Part shown: one piece after another, positions 1-8,448 of the stretch
Position numbering within the stretch: position 1 is the stretch's first letter
Layout of the letters: every line of letters begins with the position of its first letter
Translations under genes and position numbers: made by a program
DNA from: Acidiferrum sp963764675
GTDB lineage: Bacteria; Acidobacteriota; Terriglobia; Acidiferrales; UBA7541
NCBI GenBank assembly: GCA_963764675.1
Contig: CAVXTQ010000001.1
Span: forward strand, 124,001 to 188,000
Length of the DNA stretch: 64,000 bases
Direction: 5' to 3'
The notes under the pieces: model-generated
The model's input: the letters and a program-made list of their open reading frames with translations, nothing else
Told to the model about the DNA's origin: nothing
The model's database searches: none

Positions 1-1530
1 GCGGTTTGATCTTGTCGCGGGCGACGGAGCCTTGGGGAACGCGCCAATTGGGCGGAAGGCGACCCAATGATTGGCGGTGCGAATTTGGTTTACGAGGAGG
101 CTTGGCGGCGCATTCATATTGCTGATGACGGCGGAGAGGTGGCCGTCATTCCACAAGTTGCCGATGGCTAGGCCGCGAGAGGAAATCGTGGTGTTGATGC
201 CCGGGCCGGCGGTGGAAGAGATGTCGGTGAACGTGGCGTTGCCGTTGTTGTGGTAGAGAATGCGCGGTTCTTGGAAGGTGCTGCCGAGATGCTGGCTGTC
301 TACTTCTGGATAGACGTGGCCATTGACCAGGAGCAGGTCGGGCCAGCCGTCGTTGTCAAAATCGAAAAACATGGTGCCCCAGCCGAGGTATTGGGTGTTT
401 TGGCCCAGGCCGGCGGGGTAGGTTACGTCGTCGAAGGTGCCGTCACCGTTGTTGCGGTAGAGCGTGGCGGTGTCGTCGGAGAAATTTGTCTTGAAGATGT
501 CCAGGCGACCGTCGCCGTTGTAGTCGGCGACCGTCGAACCCATTCCGGCCTGCGCGCGGCCGTCCTCGTTGAACGCGGCGCCGGAGGTGATGGCGACGTC
601 CTTGAAGGTGCCGTCGCGATTGTTGTGGTAGAGGATGCTGGCGGTGGAGTCGCAGGCGACGAAAATATCAGGCCAGCCGTCGTCGTCGTAGTCGAGCGTG
701 GTGACGCTGAAGGCGTAATGGCCGTCGGTTTGGTCGATGTGGGCTTTGGTGGTGACGTCCTCGAAGGTTCCGTTGCCACGATTGTGGTAGAGAATATTTT
801 TTGCGCCCGGGAGACCCTGCGGGCCGCACATTACCGGGGCGCCTTTCCAGATACAGGTGGAGCGGTCACCGGGAGTAGGGGCGGTGGAAAGATCGAAATC
901 GACGTAGTTCGCGACCATGAGATCGAGATAGCCGTCCCGGTCGTAGTCGATGAACGCGCAGCCCGTACCCCAGGCTTTGCCGGAGCCGGAAACGCCGGCC
1001 TGTTCGCTGACGTCGGTGAAAGTGCCGTTACCATTGTTGTGGTAGAGAACGTTTTTGCCGTAGTAGGTGACGTACAGATCTTCGAAGCCGTCGTTGTCGT
1101 AGTCGCCGACGCAGACGCCCTGGCCCCAGCCGGAGTGAGCGAGCCCGGCCTTTTGCGTGATGTCGGTGAACGTTCCGTCGTGATTGTTGTGGTAGAGATG
1201 ATTGGTTGGGGCTTCGCCTGCGGGAAAACCTTCGAGCTTGGTTCCGTTGACAATGAAGATGTCGGGCCACCCGTCGTTGTCGGCATCGAAGATGGCTACG
1301 CCGGTGCCGGTGGTTTCGATGATGTATTTCTTTGTGGTTAGGCCGCCGAAGGTGTTGGTCATGGTGAGGCCGGCTCGTTTGGCGATGTCTGTGAAGTAGG
1401 CGAGCGGACTGGGAGTTTTCGTTTGAGGATCATCGATGGCGAACAGAAGAGAGAAGGGGAGGACGACTGCGAGAGAAATTCGCAGCGCGAAGAAGATCAG
1501 GCGCCGATGGCGGAGATTTCGGAAGAGCAT
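1..1530 (-). CDS. CRTAC1-like FG-GAP/ASPIC repeat protein, 3' end missing
   Basis: Reading the minus strand from an ATG at 1530 gives one open frame to the window edge (about 510 codons), so the C-terminus lies outside. The N-terminus has a basic stretch then a hydrophobic segment (LIFFALRISLAVVLPFSLLFA), a signal peptide or anchor. At least six Asp-rich calcium-binding FG-GAP/VCBS motifs follow, for example FDADNDGWPDIFI, GDYDNDGFEDLYV, IDYDRDGYLDLMV and LDYDDDGWPDIFV, each followed by LYHNN-type segments. The NHWVAF near the edge resembles the start of an ASPIC/UnbV module. The family forms secreted beta-propellers common in Acidobacteriota and Planctomycetes; its substrate is unknown. The last 20 codons before the edge fit the family poorly, so a frame break there is possible. 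Confidence 0.8.
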   Translation of the reverse strand, partial: MLFRNLRHRRLIFFALRISLAVVLPFSLLFAIDDPQTKTPSPLAYFTDIAKRAGLTMTNTFGGLTTKKYIIETTGTGVAIFDADNDGWPDIFIVNGTKLEGFPAGEAPTNHLYHNNHDGTFTDITQKAGLAHSGWGQGVCVGDYDNDGFEDLYVTYYGKNVLYHNNGNGTFTDVSEQAGVSGSGKAWGTGCAFIDYDRDGYLDLMVANYVDFDLSTAPTPGDRSTCIWKGAPVMCGPQGLPGAKNILYHNRGNGTFEDVTTKAHIDQTDGHYAFSVTTLDYDDDGWPDIFVACDSTASILYHNNRDGTFKDVAITSGAAFNEDGRAQAGMGSTVADYNGDGRLDIFKTNFSDDTATLYRNNGDGTFDDVTYPAGLGQNTQYLGWGTMFFDFDNDGWPDLLLVNGHVYPEVDSQHLGSTFQEPRILYHNNGNATFTDISSTAGPGINTTISSRGLAIGNLWNDGHLSAVISNMNAPPSLLVNQIRTANHWVAFRPIGAFPKAPSPATRSNR

Positions 1531-1654
1531 AGGCCCATCGGATAGTAGGGTGCGGGTGCAGGTGGGTCAAGGTTTGGACGATCAATCTCGAAGCCGGTTT
1601 TGGTGATCGAATCAGAAATGTCGGTTTGTTGGGTGAGCCCCAGAGCACTTGAAG

Positions 1655-1830
1655 ACCTGCACGTGGGTTCCGTCTGGTGGTCCCACGCAGAGCCTCAAAT
1701 TCGTGACACTCGACCTTAGACCGGCGGATGGATTCGAGAATGCAAAGATGCGGCCGCCTTATGCAAGCTCCGGCTACTCGGGAGCTTATCCTCGGACCAC
1801 GCAGCTAACTCCTTCTCATGGAAGGAGTTG
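1655..1830 (+). other. Hairpin-rich leader upstream of the Ser/Thr kinase gene
   Basis: The 360-base gap between the divergent CRTAC1-like gene and the kinase gene carries three inverted repeats: CGTGGG (1662-1667) with CCCACG (1682-1687); AAGCTCC (1765-1771) with GGAGCTT (1781-1787); and AACTCCTT (1807-1814) with AAGGAGTT (1822-1829), the last a perfect 8-bp stem with a 7-base loop. No credible gene is seen here. It could be a structured 5' leader or regulatory RNA; I do not recognise a known riboswitch core. Confidence 0.35.
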
Positions 1831-1890
1831 ACCTACACGCTGCCCTGCTCGTTGACTTGTCTTCGCTCATCAACCTAAGATGAGCGCCCA

Positions 1891-4737
1891 ATGGCGGACT
1901 CCCACCCACTCATCGGGCAAACCGTCTCGCACTACCGCATTCTTGGAAAACTGGGTGGCGGGGGGATGGGCGTCGTTTACAAGGCTGAGGACACGCGGCT
2001 ACATCGCGCCGTGGGCTTGAAATTCCTACCTAGCGAGATGTCCGACGATCCCACCGCTCTGGAACGATTCCGGCGGGAAGCGCAAGCGGCGTCGGCTTTA
2101 AATCATCCGAACATCTGCACCGTGTACGACATCGGCGAGCAAGACGGCCAGCAATTCATTGCCATGGAGTTTCTGGACGGCCAGACGCTGAAACATCACA
2201 TTGCCGGCAGGCCGCTGCCGTTTGAGGAGTTGCTGGCGTTGGGGCTCGAAATCGCCGACGCGCTGGACGCGGCGCACGCCAAAGGGATTGTCCACCGGGA
2301 CATTAAGCCCGCCAACATTTTCGTGACCGAGCGGCAGCACGCGAAGGTTTTGGATTTTGGCCTAGCGAAGGTGACGCCGGTGGGCCATGCCGTGGATTTC
2401 TCGGCGATGCCCACGGTCACAGCGGTGGACCAGCTCACACACCCGGGCGCGGCGATTGGCACGTTCGCGTACATGTCACCGGAACAGGTGCGCGGCGAAG
2501 ACTTGGACGCACGCACAGATCTGTTTTCGTTTGGCCTGGTGCTCTACGAGATGGCGACCGGAGTTCCGCCCTTCCGGGGCGAAACCTCCGGGGTGATTGC
2601 CGAAGCGATTCTGAATCGCGCGCCGGCCGCGCCCGTACGATTGAATCCCGATCTTTCGCCAAAGCTCGAAGAAGTGATCAACAAAGCGATGGAGAAGGAC
2701 CGCGAGCTGCGATACCAGAGCGCCGCCGAAATTGGCGCGGACTTGCAGAGGCTGAAGCGTGACTCCGATCCGAGCCGTGTAGCCACTGCGACAGCGCAAA
2801 TCGGGTCGAAGCCCGCGGCGAAATCCACTCGGTTTCGACGGGTGATGGTCACCGGCGCAGCAATACTGGCCATCGGACTGGTGGCCGGCGGCGCGTTGTT
2901 CTACTCACGCAAGGCCCACGCGCTGACGGACAAAGATACCATCGTCCTTGCGGACTTCACGAACACGACCGGCGACACGGTGTTTGACGGCACGCTACGG
3001 CAGGGGCTCTCCGTACAACTAGAACAATCACCCTTCCTGAGCATTATCCCTGAACAGCAAATCCAGCAGACATTGCGAATGATGAACCAGAAGCCGGATG
3101 CCAAGCTCACGCCGGAGATTGCGCGGGAACTCTGCCAACGGACGGGCAGTGCCGCGGTTCTCGACGGTTCCATAACGCAGATTGGCACGCCATACCTTCT
3201 AACCCTGAAGGCTGTCAACTGCGTAAGCGGCGAATCGCTGGCGAGCACAGAAGCTCAGGCCAGCGACAAGAATCATGTGCTCGACGCCTTGGGAAAGACA
3301 GCTTCGGAAATTCGGAACAAACTGGGCGAGTCGCTGAGTACTGTACGGAAGTTCGATACTCCTCTTGAACAGGCCACGACGCCTTCGCTGGACGCCCTCC
3401 AGGCCTATAGCCTCGGCCGGAAGGCGATGGCGGGCGGAGATTGGGCCGCCGCCGTGCCGTTCTTCCAGCGAGCCATCCGCTTCGATGCAAGTTTCGCCAT
3501 GGCCTATGCCAGGCTCGGGACCTGCTATCGCAATTCTGGTCAGTCTACCCTCTCCGCCGACAACACCCGCAAGGCCTTTGACCTTCGGGACCATGTCAGT
3601 GAGCTGGAAAAGTTCTATATCGAGTCTCATCATTATCAACAGACCACTGGAGAGTTAGAAAAGGCCCGCCAGGTCTATGAGGTCTGGGCACAAAGCTATC
3701 CTCGAGACTGGTCGCGGTCCAGCGCCGAGACTGCTACCCACTATATGTTGGGCCAATATGACAAGGCCCTTTCCGACACCCTCGAAGCCCTCCGCCTCAA
3801 TCCCAACGGTGAAGGATATGCAGACCTTGTCGGCGTCTATCTCTGTCTGAATCGTTTGAAAGAGGCGCGGTCCGCAGGCGAAGAGGCACAAGCGAAGGGC
3901 TTCGATTCTCCCGACTTGCACTTCGATCTTTACCAGCTCGCATTCTTGCAGAATGACACCGCAGGGATGGCCCGGCAGGTGGCCTGGGCTGCCGACAAGC
4001 CAGGAGCGCAATTTGTCCTTCTGGGTTTTGAGGCCGATACCGCCGCCTATTCTGGAAGGCTTGGGCAGGCCCGAGACCTCTCGCGCCGGGCGGTGGTTGC
4101 GGCCAAGCGCGCGGACGAGAACGAGCTGGCGGCCGCGTATGAAGCCAGCGCCGCATTGCGGGAAGCCTTGTTTGGGAATCCCGCCGAAGCGCGGGCGCAT
4201 GCGGCGGCTGCGCTCGGCTTTTCGAACGGCGGAGACGTACAGTTTGCAGCGGCTCTGGCGTTGGCCTTCGTAGGCGATGCGGCACGGGCGCAGACGCTAG
4301 CCGATGATTTAGGCAGTCGGTTTCCGGGGCATACCGTTATCCAATTCAATTACCTGCCAACGATTCGCGCCCAACTTGCACTGAGTCGCGACGATTCTTC
4401 AAAGGCCGTCGAGGTTCTTCAAATTGCAGGGCCGTACGAACTGGTTTCATTGGGCACGCTGTATCCCGTCTTTGTGCGCGGAGAAGCGTATCTGGCCGCG
4501 CATGAGGGGAATGAAGCTGCCGCCGAGTTCCAGAAAATTCTCGATCATCGCGGAGTTGTACGTAATGATCCTGTCGGTGCACTCGCCCATCTTGGCCTCG
4601 CTCGCGCCTACGCTTTACAGAGCGACACCACTAAGGCCCGCGCCGCCTACCAAGACTTCCTCACCCTCTGGAAAGAGGCCGACCCCGACGTTCCCATCCT
4701 GAAGCAGGCCAAAGCCGAGTACGCGAAGCTGCAGTAA
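1891..4737 (+). CDS. Membrane Ser/Thr protein kinase with C-terminal TPR sensor region
   Basis: A 948-residue Hanks-type kinase of the PknB class. The N-terminal catalytic domain (about residues 15-280) shows the glycine loop GGGGMGVVYKAED, the invariant lysine in VGLKFLP (family usual VALK), catalytic loop HRDIKPAN, DFGLAK and activation segment GTFAYMSPEQ. One membrane helix follows (about 318-337, AAILAIGLVAGGALFY). The extracytoplasmic half begins with TDKDTIVLADFTNTTGD, typical of acidobacterial kinase-TPR proteins, then helical TPR repeats to the end. It probably phosphorylates cytoplasmic targets in response to an envelope signal; substrates are unknown. The ATG at 1891 lies just before the conserved IGQTVSHYRI start. 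A paralogue with a closely similar C-terminus lies at the right edge of the window. Confidence 0.93.
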   Translation: MADSHPLIGQTVSHYRILGKLGGGGMGVVYKAEDTRLHRAVGLKFLPSEMSDDPTALERFRREAQAASALNHPNICTVYDIGEQDGQQFIAMEFLDGQTLKHHIAGRPLPFEELLALGLEIADALDAAHAKGIVHRDIKPANIFVTERQHAKVLDFGLAKVTPVGHAVDFSAMPTVTAVDQLTHPGAAIGTFAYMSPEQVRGEDLDARTDLFSFGLVLYEMATGVPPFRGETSGVIAEAILNRAPAAPVRLNPDLSPKLEEVINKAMEKDRELRYQSAAEIGADLQRLKRDSDPSRVATATAQIGSKPAAKSTRFRRVMVTGAAILAIGLVAGGALFYSRKAHALTDKDTIVLADFTNTTGDTVFDGTLRQGLSVQLEQSPFLSIIPEQQIQQTLRMMNQKPDAKLTPEIARELCQRTGSAAVLDGSITQIGTPYLLTLKAVNCVSGESLASTEAQASDKNHVLDALGKTASEIRNKLGESLSTVRKFDTPLEQATTPSLDALQAYSLGRKAMAGGDWAAAVPFFQRAIRFDASFAMAYARLGTCYRNSGQSTLSADNTRKAFDLRDHVSELEKFYIESHHYQQTTGELEKARQVYEVWAQSYPRDWSRSSAETATHYMLGQYDKALSDTLEALRLNPNGEGYADLVGVYLCLNRLKEARSAGEEAQAKGFDSPDLHFDLYQLAFLQNDTAGMARQVAWAADKPGAQFVLLGFEADTAAYSGRLGQARDLSRRAVVAAKRADENELAAAYEASAALREALFGNPAEARAHAAAALGFSNGGDVQFAAALALAFVGDAARAQTLADDLGSRFPGHTVIQFNYLPTIRAQLALSRDDSSKAVEVLQIAGPYELVSLGTLYPVFVRGEAYLAAHEGNEAAAEFQKILDHRGVVRNDPVGALAHLGLARAYALQSDTTKARAAYQDFLTLWKEADPDVPILKQAKAEYAKLQ

Positions 4738-4838
4738 CCCAAGTTAAAAATGTGTCCTTGAATTGAATCGTTCAGACTATCCCGTGCTGGTGCCTGGTAA
4801 GCTGGATTGCCGAACTGAGGGCTTGCACTCCCCCGATT

Positions 4839-6725
4839 GTGGATGACTGCAGAACCCGGGAAGCCACCCGTGCTCGACGGCATGCTACGATTTTGATTGT
4901 GCGTGCTCATTTTCCCCATCTTGAAGTAACGCGTTGGATTCGGGCGATCGTGGTGCTTCTTTGCTGCGCGACGACAGGATTGTTGTGCGAGCAAGATACT
5001 TGTGCGCAGAGTGCGAGTGCTTCCTCGCAGGCGGACGCGGTGTACAAGCAGGGAATTCTGGCGCTGCAGAGGAGGGATTTGCCGGCGGCGCGGGCGGCGT
5101 TTGAGACGGCGGTGCGAATGGCGCCGCAAAGTCCCGAGGCTCACAATTCGCTGGGTTGGGTCCTGCTGGTGCAGCAGCAGCTTGACGCGGCGATCGCACA
5201 ATTTCGAACAGCGCTGGACTTGCGGGTTGATTTTTTTCAAGCGTACACGAATTTATCGAATGCGCTCGTGCAGAAGGGTGATGCCAAGGGCGCGGTACGC
5301 GCTGCGCGCGAAGGGGTGAGATTTGCGCCTACGGATTCGGAGGCGTATCGAACGCTGGCGCGGGCGTTGGATATTTCCGGCGATGTGGCGGGTGCTACGA
5401 AGCAAATGAGGCGCGCGGTCGAGTTGGAGCCCGGCCGCGCGGATTTGCACGATGACTTGGGCACGTTGCTGGTGCAGGGGGCGCCGAGCGATGCCGGCAC
5501 CACTGCCGGATCAAATCTTGTCGAAGCGGAAAGCGAGTTTTCTGAAGCCCTGCGATTGCAACCTGACTTTGCGCCAGCGCATTTGCACCTCGGCGCTCTT
5601 CGGCTTCAGGAGAAGGCGCTGGACGAGGCGACCGCGCAACTCAGGGATGCGGTGCGTTTAGATCCGAACAACGGACAAGCACATTTCTATCTTGGCCAAG
5701 CCTTGCATGAGAAGGGCGAGCAGGATGGCGCGGTGCACGAACTGCAAGCAGCCGTGAAGTTGCAGCCGGATCTCGCAGAAGCGCAGAGCCTTTTGGGATT
5801 GTTGCTCCAGCGCGCAGGAAATTCGGATGGAGCGGTCGCGGCGTTTCGCGAAGTTGTTCGATTGCAGCCGAAGAACTCCGATGCGCACAACAATCTTGGG
5901 CTGGCATTGTTGCAGAGTGGTGACGCCAACACGGCGATCGTAGAGTTTCAGGCGGCGCTGCGACTCCGGCCACAAGATAGCGGCTATCAAACGAATCTGG
6001 GTGTCGCGTATCTGCAAAAGACGGACTTCGATTCCGCTATCGCTCAGTTCGAGTCGGCACTGAAGGCGTCGCCCAGCGAATCCACGCTTCATTATGACTT
6101 GGGGCTGGCGTTGAAGCTGAAGGATAAGCTGACGGAGGCGACGGTGGAGTTCCGGAGGGCCGAGGAGTTGGATCCGCAACAAGCCGACGTGCACTACACA
6201 CTGGGTGTAACCCTGTGGCAGCAAGGGGACTTTCCGGCCGCGGCGGATGAACTGCGCACCGCCATTCGTGCGAAGCCCGACTATGCGGAAGCTTGCTACA
6301 CGCTAGGCACTGTTTTGAAGCAGCAGGGAAAGCCTGACGAGGCCGCCGCGACGTTGCGCGAGGCGATTCGGTTGCAGCCTGATTTCGCGGGCGCGCACAC
6401 TACCTTGGCCGCAGTGCTGCGGCAGCTGGGAGACAACGAGGGAGCGGCGGCGGAATCGAAAATAGGAATGGAGATTGGCAAGAAGACAACAAATCAGCAG
6501 ACGGCCCTTTTTGCGACGAACTCGGGCAAGCGATTGCTCAACGCCGGAGATTTGGATGGCGCGATCTCGCAGTTCCAAGCGGCGATCAGCGCGACGCCAG
6601 GATACGCTCCGGCGCATTTTGAACTTGCGTTAGCGTTGCAGCGAAAAGGCGAAAAAGAAGAGGCGGCGAAGGAATTTCGGAAAGCAGCGGAACTCGATCC
6701 TCGGCTGAGTATCGCCCCGCATTAG
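4839..6725 (+). CDS. Secreted or periplasmic TPR-repeat protein
   Basis: A protein of up to 628 residues made almost entirely of 34-residue tetratricopeptide repeats, recognisable by recurring AxxxLGxxLxxxG and A-hxxaLxLxP patterns, about fifteen in tandem. Near the N-terminus RWIRAIVVLLCCATTGLLCEQDTCAQS looks like a signal peptide ending around CAQS. The first 20 codons from ATG 4839 are arginine-rich and unconvincing; GTG at 4899 is a reasonable alternative start. TPR solenoids hold protein partners and there is no catalytic domain. It follows the kinase gene by about 100 bases on the same strand and converges on the next gene with only four bases between stops. Confidence 0.8.
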   Translation: MDDCRTREATRARRHATILIVRAHFPHLEVTRWIRAIVVLLCCATTGLLCEQDTCAQSASASSQADAVYKQGILALQRRDLPAARAAFETAVRMAPQSPEAHNSLGWVLLVQQQLDAAIAQFRTALDLRVDFFQAYTNLSNALVQKGDAKGAVRAAREGVRFAPTDSEAYRTLARALDISGDVAGATKQMRRAVELEPGRADLHDDLGTLLVQGAPSDAGTTAGSNLVEAESEFSEALRLQPDFAPAHLHLGALRLQEKALDEATAQLRDAVRLDPNNGQAHFYLGQALHEKGEQDGAVHELQAAVKLQPDLAEAQSLLGLLLQRAGNSDGAVAAFREVVRLQPKNSDAHNNLGLALLQSGDANTAIVEFQAALRLRPQDSGYQTNLGVAYLQKTDFDSAIAQFESALKASPSESTLHYDLGLALKLKDKLTEATVEFRRAEELDPQQADVHYTLGVTLWQQGDFPAAADELRTAIRAKPDYAEACYTLGTVLKQQGKPDEAAATLREAIRLQPDFAGAHTTLAAVLRQLGDNEGAAAESKIGMEIGKKTTNQQTALFATNSGKRLLNAGDLDGAISQFQAAISATPGYAPAHFELALALQRKGEKEEAAKEFRKAAELDPRLSIAPH

Positions 6726-6729
6726 CGAG

Positions 6730-8001
6730 CTACGAACTGCCATTTCGTAGAGCTACCAACTCGGTCGAGACAGGTACGCCTCGGGTTACTTTCACACGAA
6801 TGACAGCCTCAAACGGTTTGAGCTGGCCCGTTTGCGAAACTGAGAGACGCAGAAGGAGTTCTTCGACGGAGTTCTTGCCGCACACGTATTCCACGGCAGC
6901 CTGCGTGGCCATGGTCGTATTGCCCGCGAGAATCAGGACAGATTGGCCGGGTTCTGGGCTCCGTACCAGCGCGATCACGCCGAAGTCTTCGGTCAAAGGT
7001 TCGTTGCCGGGTGTCGACAGAAATTCCTTCGGCTCGCCCGGCTGCGGATGGACATTGACAAGCTCCGGATCACCCTTGCGAGGGCCAGATTGCACGCGAT
7101 GAAAAACAAACTGCTGCGTTCCCGGTACTTCGAGCAGGGTCAGATTTTCCAGCGGCGATCCCACAAAGATCAAATTGTTGTTTTTTGCATCGTCGAGAGA
7201 GAACAAGCTGCCGCGCTTTACGCGAATCTGCCGGTGGAACGTCTCAAACAAGTGATCGAGATCATGGACGGACAAGACCTCACCGACGCCGGTGTAATGG
7301 TCGAAGATGGGCGTGTTACTGGCGTCCTTACTCGTGTCGTAGTAGCGCAGCCCGACTTCGGGGCGTCCAACAAACTTGGCATTGCTGAAGATGACCCAGG
7401 GTTCTTCGGGACCCGAAATAAAGCCATTCCAAAAAACGCGAAGGGCCGCGGGTGCTTGGTCGGAGTCACGAGGGGCTCCGGCCTGGGCCGAATTTCGGCT
7501 GGAAACCAAGCTCAGGATGATCGCCGCCGAAGCCGCCAGCAGTATCGCCAGCGACACAGTGGCGATGATCCAGCTGCGATAGTTGCGCGCAGGTAGAGCC
7601 GCTTCCCGTTCGGTTCCGTGGGGCGGCGTGGAATGCATTCTGGGCTGTCCGGCAGCCTTATGGTGGAGTGATAAGACATAGGTCCCTCGGGGAAGTTCGA
7701 CTACTACGGGGTCATCGGCGCCGTCGGAGTTGTAGTATTCCGCCAGCTTCACGCGCAGGCGTCCCGCCTGCACGCGGACCATGGAGTCTAATTGGGGATC
7801 GAAGTCGGGCGAGCGGCCAAAGACCTCGGTCGCAATTTGGTACTCCTTGATGGGGGATCCCGGGTGATCCAGGGCATGCTTGGCCAAATAGCGGAGGAGT
7901 TTACAGAGGGACTCCGAGCCGTGCAGGGCATGGCTATTCACCAGCTTGTCGATCTCCGCGAGATATTGCTCTCGATCGGTCAACCTGGCCCCCAATGACA
8001 C
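6730..8001 (-). CDS. Membrane-anchored winged-helix regulator-like protein
   Basis: A 423-residue protein with three parts. Residues 1-115 form an N-terminal domain with YQIATEVFGRSPDFDPQLDSMVRVQAGRLR and ELPRGTYVLSL, the winged-helix pattern of acidobacterial membrane regulators related in layout to CadC/ToxR. One membrane helix follows (about 150-172, IIATVSLAILLAASAAIILSLV). The C-terminal extracytoplasmic domain of about 240 residues has no motif I recognise. It would sense outside the membrane and bind DNA inside. It is divergent from the Oar-like receptor gene, 447 bases away, which makes that gene a natural candidate target, though this is inference. Confidence 0.65.
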   Translation of the reverse strand: MSLGARLTDREQYLAEIDKLVNSHALHGSESLCKLLRYLAKHALDHPGSPIKEYQIATEVFGRSPDFDPQLDSMVRVQAGRLRVKLAEYYNSDGADDPVVVELPRGTYVLSLHHKAAGQPRMHSTPPHGTEREAALPARNYRSWIIATVSLAILLAASAAIILSLVSSRNSAQAGAPRDSDQAPAALRVFWNGFISGPEEPWVIFSNAKFVGRPEVGLRYYDTSKDASNTPIFDHYTGVGEVLSVHDLDHLFETFHRQIRVKRGSLFSLDDAKNNNLIFVGSPLENLTLLEVPGTQQFVFHRVQSGPRKGDPELVNVHPQPGEPKEFLSTPGNEPLTEDFGVIALVRSPEPGQSVLILAGNTTMATQAAVEYVCGKNSVEELLLRLSVSQTGQLKPFEAVIRVKVTRGVPVSTELVALRNGSS

Positions 8002-8448
8002 TTGTTTAACAGGAGTGTAACAACCAGCGCATCTATCTGCAAGAAGAGGCTTTATACCGCGTAACAGTATCAGACGCTCTGAGACTTCAATCTAACACGC
8101 GGAAAAAACTAATAGTAGTCATCGTTTTTTCCGTTCGGCCTGTCGAGGCCTGAACTCCGTAGCTTTGCGATTGCCCGCTGCGGGGTTCCTGAACGGCTAC
8201 ACAACGGAAACAGTGCTTGAGGTGCGGTTCCGCGTCGAGGGATGGTTCGTCGTCTGGGGGTGAAGGTGGCCAGACAGAGCTGGTACTGGCGTGGTGTTTC
8301 TGGAGTCTCCCCAAGACGTTCTGACCTCTATTCGTTATCGAGCAACGCAGGTGAATCTCGGCTGGGTAAGGCCCGGGCTTGACCACTTTCAACCGATACG
8401 GTTGCGCGGATGGAAGCGAGCAGGTTCGGGTTGCGAAGGAGGAGTGAG
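8002..8448. other. Divergent intergenic region between winged-helix gene and receptor gene
   Basis: No convincing coding frame lies on either strand. The region must hold promoters for both divergent genes. GTGTAACA (about 8015-8022) and a similar CGTAACAG (about 8059-8066) are visible near the regulator end, but no clear operator symmetry. The ribosome-binding site of the receptor gene, AAGGAGGAG at 8436-8444, lies at the right end. Confidence 0.4.

Noticed and set aside
250..1341. Long plus-strand open frame (363 codons) rich in Val/Gly
   Set aside because: It is antisense to the FG-GAP repeats of the minus-strand CRTAC1-like gene; the repeating VVVVE pattern is the complement of LYHNN segments.
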